Notes under the pieces: generated by a model
The model's database searches: none
Told to the model about the DNA's origin: nothing
Seen by the model: only the letters and a program-made list of their open reading frames with translations
Translations under genes and position numbers: made by a program
Source: Perca fluviatilis
Lineage: Eukaryota; Chordata; Actinopteri; Perciformes; Percidae
Length of the DNA stretch: 64,000 nucleotides
Assembly (NCBI RefSeq): GCF_010015445.1
Contig: NC_053129.1
Location: 16,869,749 to 16,933,748 of the forward strand
Direction: 5' to 3'
Shown here: positions 60,830-64,000 of the stretch, piece by piece
Position numbering within the stretch: the stretch's first letter is position 1
Layout of the letters: each line of letters opens with the position of its first letter

Positions 60830-61310
60830 CTAGCTGTGTACATACTGTAATTACACCTATACATATCCAGATTCTACTGCTCTTCATACTATCCTGCACA
60901 TACACTTGTTCTTACTACTCTTATGTTACCACACTGCACATAGCTGTACATATCTGTCTATATGGTTCATACAGAATATCCATATTTACTCTGTTTTTCT
61001 TATTATATATTCTACTAATACACTGCATATATCTGTTATTCGTACTACTATTATGTCACTGCTACTACATTGCACATATCTGTACATGTTGTTCATACAT
61101 TGTTCATATTACATAGCCATATTTATTCTGCTCTTATAACACTGCAATATATTACTTGTCCTGCCTATGCAACACCTGTCTATACTTATGTATATTATGT
61201 TGCACTTTTCTGCTTTTTTTTGCACTTCTGGTTAGACGCAAACTGCATTTCGTTGTCTTTGTACTTGTTCTCTGCACACTGACAATAAAGTTTAATCTAA
61301 TGATGTTTAG
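60830..61310 (+). repeat. LINE-like 3' tail
   Basis: Pyrimidine-rich tract ('ctgcacatacacttgttctt', 'tgttcatacagaatatccat') ending 'aaactgcatttcgttgtctt' and 'gacaataaagttt'. This end is a widespread fish retroelement 3' terminus. No reverse transcriptase is present in the window, so it is 5'-truncated. Confidence 0.55.
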
Positions 61311-62279
61311 CTCTTGCTCCTATATGGTTTAAATGCATTTGTTGTAAGTCACTTTGGGTTAAAAGTGTTAAAGTTAAACTTGTGGAGTTTCTGTGCAAAA
61401 AAGGTATGTTTACATTCAGCATTTCTCATCAAAAGACATTGTGCATATAACATTTTAGAGTAACATTGGGCTTTTCAGTGGGGCACTTCCTTTAACACTC
61501 CTCACTATTTTCATATGCAATAGAGTCTGCATCACAAGGAATCGAATAATGGACTGATATATGTAATAAACAGATAAAAACAAAAGCAAATGCCTTTTTC
61601 CACCACAAATGTGTGTACTACACATATAGCCAGTAACCAAGTATGTTTAGTAATTTATTTACTATTTTAGATGGTCTTTTCAATGACAATGAGAGAGAAT
61701 TATTTCAGTTTACCAATTTTTGACCTTATGTAAATGATACAAAAAAAGGGAAACCTTTTCATTGAATTATAGATCCATAGCACTACTAGTGGTCAAGAAT
61801 GCATAGCAGCCCCTTCTTACTTATCATAACCATGCCACGAAATCTATCAAGTCAAAGAGGACAGACCGACGTAGAGACTAGGGCTGTGATGATAACATCA
61901 TAACCACAATACCACGGTGATTGGATGTCGGCCGCAGAGTTGAGCTCATTACAGATATCACCGCAATTTTTATTTTTGCTGGTGTAAATTACAGGATTGC
62001 ACATAGTGTGTAATATGGAATATAATAAACACAATAAACATTGTTTAGTTAGCAAATGTCAGTGTAAGTTCAGCTTCCTACATACCTTGTAAGACATGAT
62101 TTAGCTTAGCTACAACTTGCTCCAACATGTCTGGCACACTGCATGTCTGCATGCTAGGTGGACATCCTCCAATCAGCGATGGGACGGTGCTGGTACAGTG
62201 CAACCCTGAATGAAACAAGTTTGAATGTTTGTTAAGTCATGTATATAACGCTCGCACGACACTCCAAAAATAGGAACAA

Positions 62280-62640
62280 CAATTTAAAAGGACAATTCCG
62301 GTGCAAAATGAACCTAGTGGTTAATAACATATGTGTACCGAGTCGAACATTCTCTTGGACATGTTTTCATGCCAATCTAATTGTCAACTTTGTAAGTGTA
62401 CAGACAGTTTATTAAAAACATAGATTATAAAGACAGTAGCGTTCGTTTTGAGCACGTGTTTGAGCTATGTTACTGGTTACTGGTTGCACGGCGTTCGTGG
62501 TTCGACTGCTCATGACTGATTTCCAAGATGGCGCCCGAATGTAAACACGAACGCTACTGACTTTATAATATATCTTTTTTAATAAACTGTCTGTACACTT
62601 AGAAGTTCTCAATGCTTCGGTTTGCATGTAGGGACCCTCA
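62280..62640. repeat. Dispersed repeat with an internal inverted repeat
   Basis: Arms 'gtacagacagtttattaaaa' (about 62398) and 'ttaataaactgtctgtacac' (about 62580) plus 'gtagcgttcg'/'cgaacgctac' are inverted around 62500. The left end 'ggacaattccggtgcaaaat' is a common fish repeat start. It lies in the presumed first intron of the multi-repeat gene. Confidence 0.65.
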
Positions 62641-63513
62641 TTATGCTTCCATGGAACTGTGGTGCTATTTTGAGCCTTGTTAGTGGTAGAAAATAGTGAT
62701 TTACCAAGTGCCCCGAAAGCTAGAGTTAGCAGGTAACATAGTTATCCCACCTAAAAAGTAAAACAAATAAATAAATAAAAACACTAAAAAGGGGCCAGAA
62801 GCACATCTACTCTTCTCCCTTTTTGAGAAATTCTGAATGTGGCCTCGCACATTAATCTACATCTGCAAAGTAACAAGTACCATTGTCAAACACATGTAGA
62901 GTAGGAGTAGAAGTATGAAGTAGGCTAATGGAAATACAACATACAATAGGCCTGCAAGGTACAAGAACCTTAAAATTGTACTTAAGTCGAGTACTTGACT
63001 AAAAATACTTAGTACGTCTCACTGAAGTTAATATTGAAATAAACATAACTAAACAAGGACATTTCCTGTTTTGCAAAAAAAAAAAAAAAAAAATCCATTT
63101 ACTATTCCAATATACTGATTTCAACACTACATTCCACTTTTTTTTCCAGCACTGGAATAGTGTAAAGTCGTGCAGCCAGTGTTAACGGCCTTGCATTCAG
63201 TGAAGCTAGCTTCTTTCTCCCTCAACATGGCAACCTTTAACGCTACAAAACATCTAGCCTACTTTCTGTAAAGCGACAAAGCAGGTAAAACATTCGTGGG
63301 TTCCACGGAGTCTTCACTACTCAAATTTAGCACTTATGATCGCGTATATTTTATATACAAAAATATATCAAGCATTGTTTGGCATCCCGGGGATAGACAG
63401 ACCAGCCCAGCCATGGATTTCATTTTGAGAAAAAGCACATCCTCATGGATCTATTCTATTAACAACCTCAGTCTTGATCGAAATAGGACGACATAAACGA
63501 GTGTTACACGTAC
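62641..63513. other. AT-rich non-coding stretch
   Basis: Part of the presumed first intron of the multi-repeat gene. It contains only A/T tracts and short repeats; no supported exon. Confidence 0.5.
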
Positions 63514-64000
63514 CGAATGTAGTCTGCACAATCGCCGAGATGTTCTTCTTCTTTGTTAAGACAGTGTAGTTTTCAAAAGTCTCAATATAAAATGCAAGGA
63601 GTAAAATCTGTTGTTGAAGAAACGATGCCGTTTCCAGCGGAAGTGATGATTTCGGGATCCTTCAAAATAAAGTGTCTAATAATGGTCCGTGATTAAAACG
63701 GGATTTTATTTACCTGGATTATAGAATTATATTAGTGATGGCTTCGTTTTATCTTGAAGCACATTCTATACCAATTAAAACAAATCATCAACCATTTTTC
63801 ATGTAACAGTTTTCCTACTGCCTGTTGGAATTTCGCAAGTTAAATTTTTAACACTGAATAAATTCAACATAAGAGGCATTTACAATTGATGTAATTGTCC
63901 TTCTTTCTGAGGAGCAAAAAAGAATAAGAATATAAACCCAAAACTGAGCAGGCTATACGTTTATTTCAAGAAAGAAAACAGACACTTAATTACATAGACT

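Larger units (their letters stand above)
60387..63660 (-). other. Candidate upstream exons of the multi-repeat gene, with a separate short reading frame
   Basis: Exons: 63514 to about 63660 (donor TTCG|gtacgt), 62086-62205 (acceptor attcag|GG, donor CAAG|gtatgt) and the 5' end of the large exon at 60387 (acceptor aaatacag|GA after an eight-T tract). Joined, one frame stays open through both junctions: ...LTKKKNISAIVQTTFG, LHCTSTVPSLIGGCPPS, MQTCSVPDMLEQVVAKL, NHVLQGKEDIEDPEEQ-stop at 60353-60355. I find no ATG for it in exon 1, so the first usable ATG is at 62152 (33 codons). The stop lies 53 bp before the large ORF's ATG, in a different frame. Confidence 0.45.

Noticed and set aside
61880..61960. 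A further hAT-like end (tagggctgtgatgataac)
   Set aside because: Only one end is visible and no matching inverted partner or duplication was found.

Overview
The window is nuclear DNA from a bony fish. The genes are intron-rich with standard GT-AG sites. There are many (CA/GT)n microsatellites and a dense load of small foldback DNA transposons with 8-bp duplications, TTAA sites or TTA sites, plus a tRNA-derived SINE. All identified proteins are vertebrate. No viral, bacterial or organelle sequence was recognised. The gene models below were built by hand from splice sites, phase consistency and remembered family sequences; no database search was possible.

Layout, left to right. (1) 98-2744, plus strand: the last six exons of gnpat, the peroxisomal dihydroxyacetone-phosphate acyltransferase of ether-lipid synthesis, ending in the import signal AKL. 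(2) 3632-5034, minus strand: a two-exon gene for an unrecognised 194-residue protein with an N-terminal membrane segment, tail-to-tail with gnpat. (3) 7054-10230, plus strand: a FAM228-family gene in eight coding exons. (4) 11377-49861, minus strand: a complete intersectin-2 (itsn2) gene, about 38 coding exons, 1,698 residues without optional exons, with EH-EH-coiled coil-five SH3-DH-PH-C2 order. Two further phase-compatible candidate cassette exons lie in its introns. (5) 49950-52900: intergenic DNA with repeats. (6) 52923-60299, minus strand: a single 2,458-codon open frame for a repeat protein I do not recognise. It has 12 copies of one roughly 75-100-residue module, a recent in-frame tandem duplication of about 2.5 kb, and a C-terminal tail with eight SUMO-acceptor-like motifs. 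Two upstream exons with correct splice phases appear to feed this exon and carry a separate short reading frame that stops just before the large one.

How they relate. FAM228 and ITSN2 are neighbours in mammals too (human 2p23, from memory), so this part is conserved synteny and supports the itsn2 call over itsn1. Intersectin-2 is an endocytic and actin-regulating scaffold and Cdc42 exchange factor. gnpat acts in plasmalogen synthesis. I see no functional link between these two. The multi-repeat protein at 52.9-60.3 kb is the part of the window most likely to be undescribed. Its order of modules, its duplication breakpoint inside a module, and its SUMO-motif tail suggest a nuclear scaffold that is still changing copy number, but its function is unknown.
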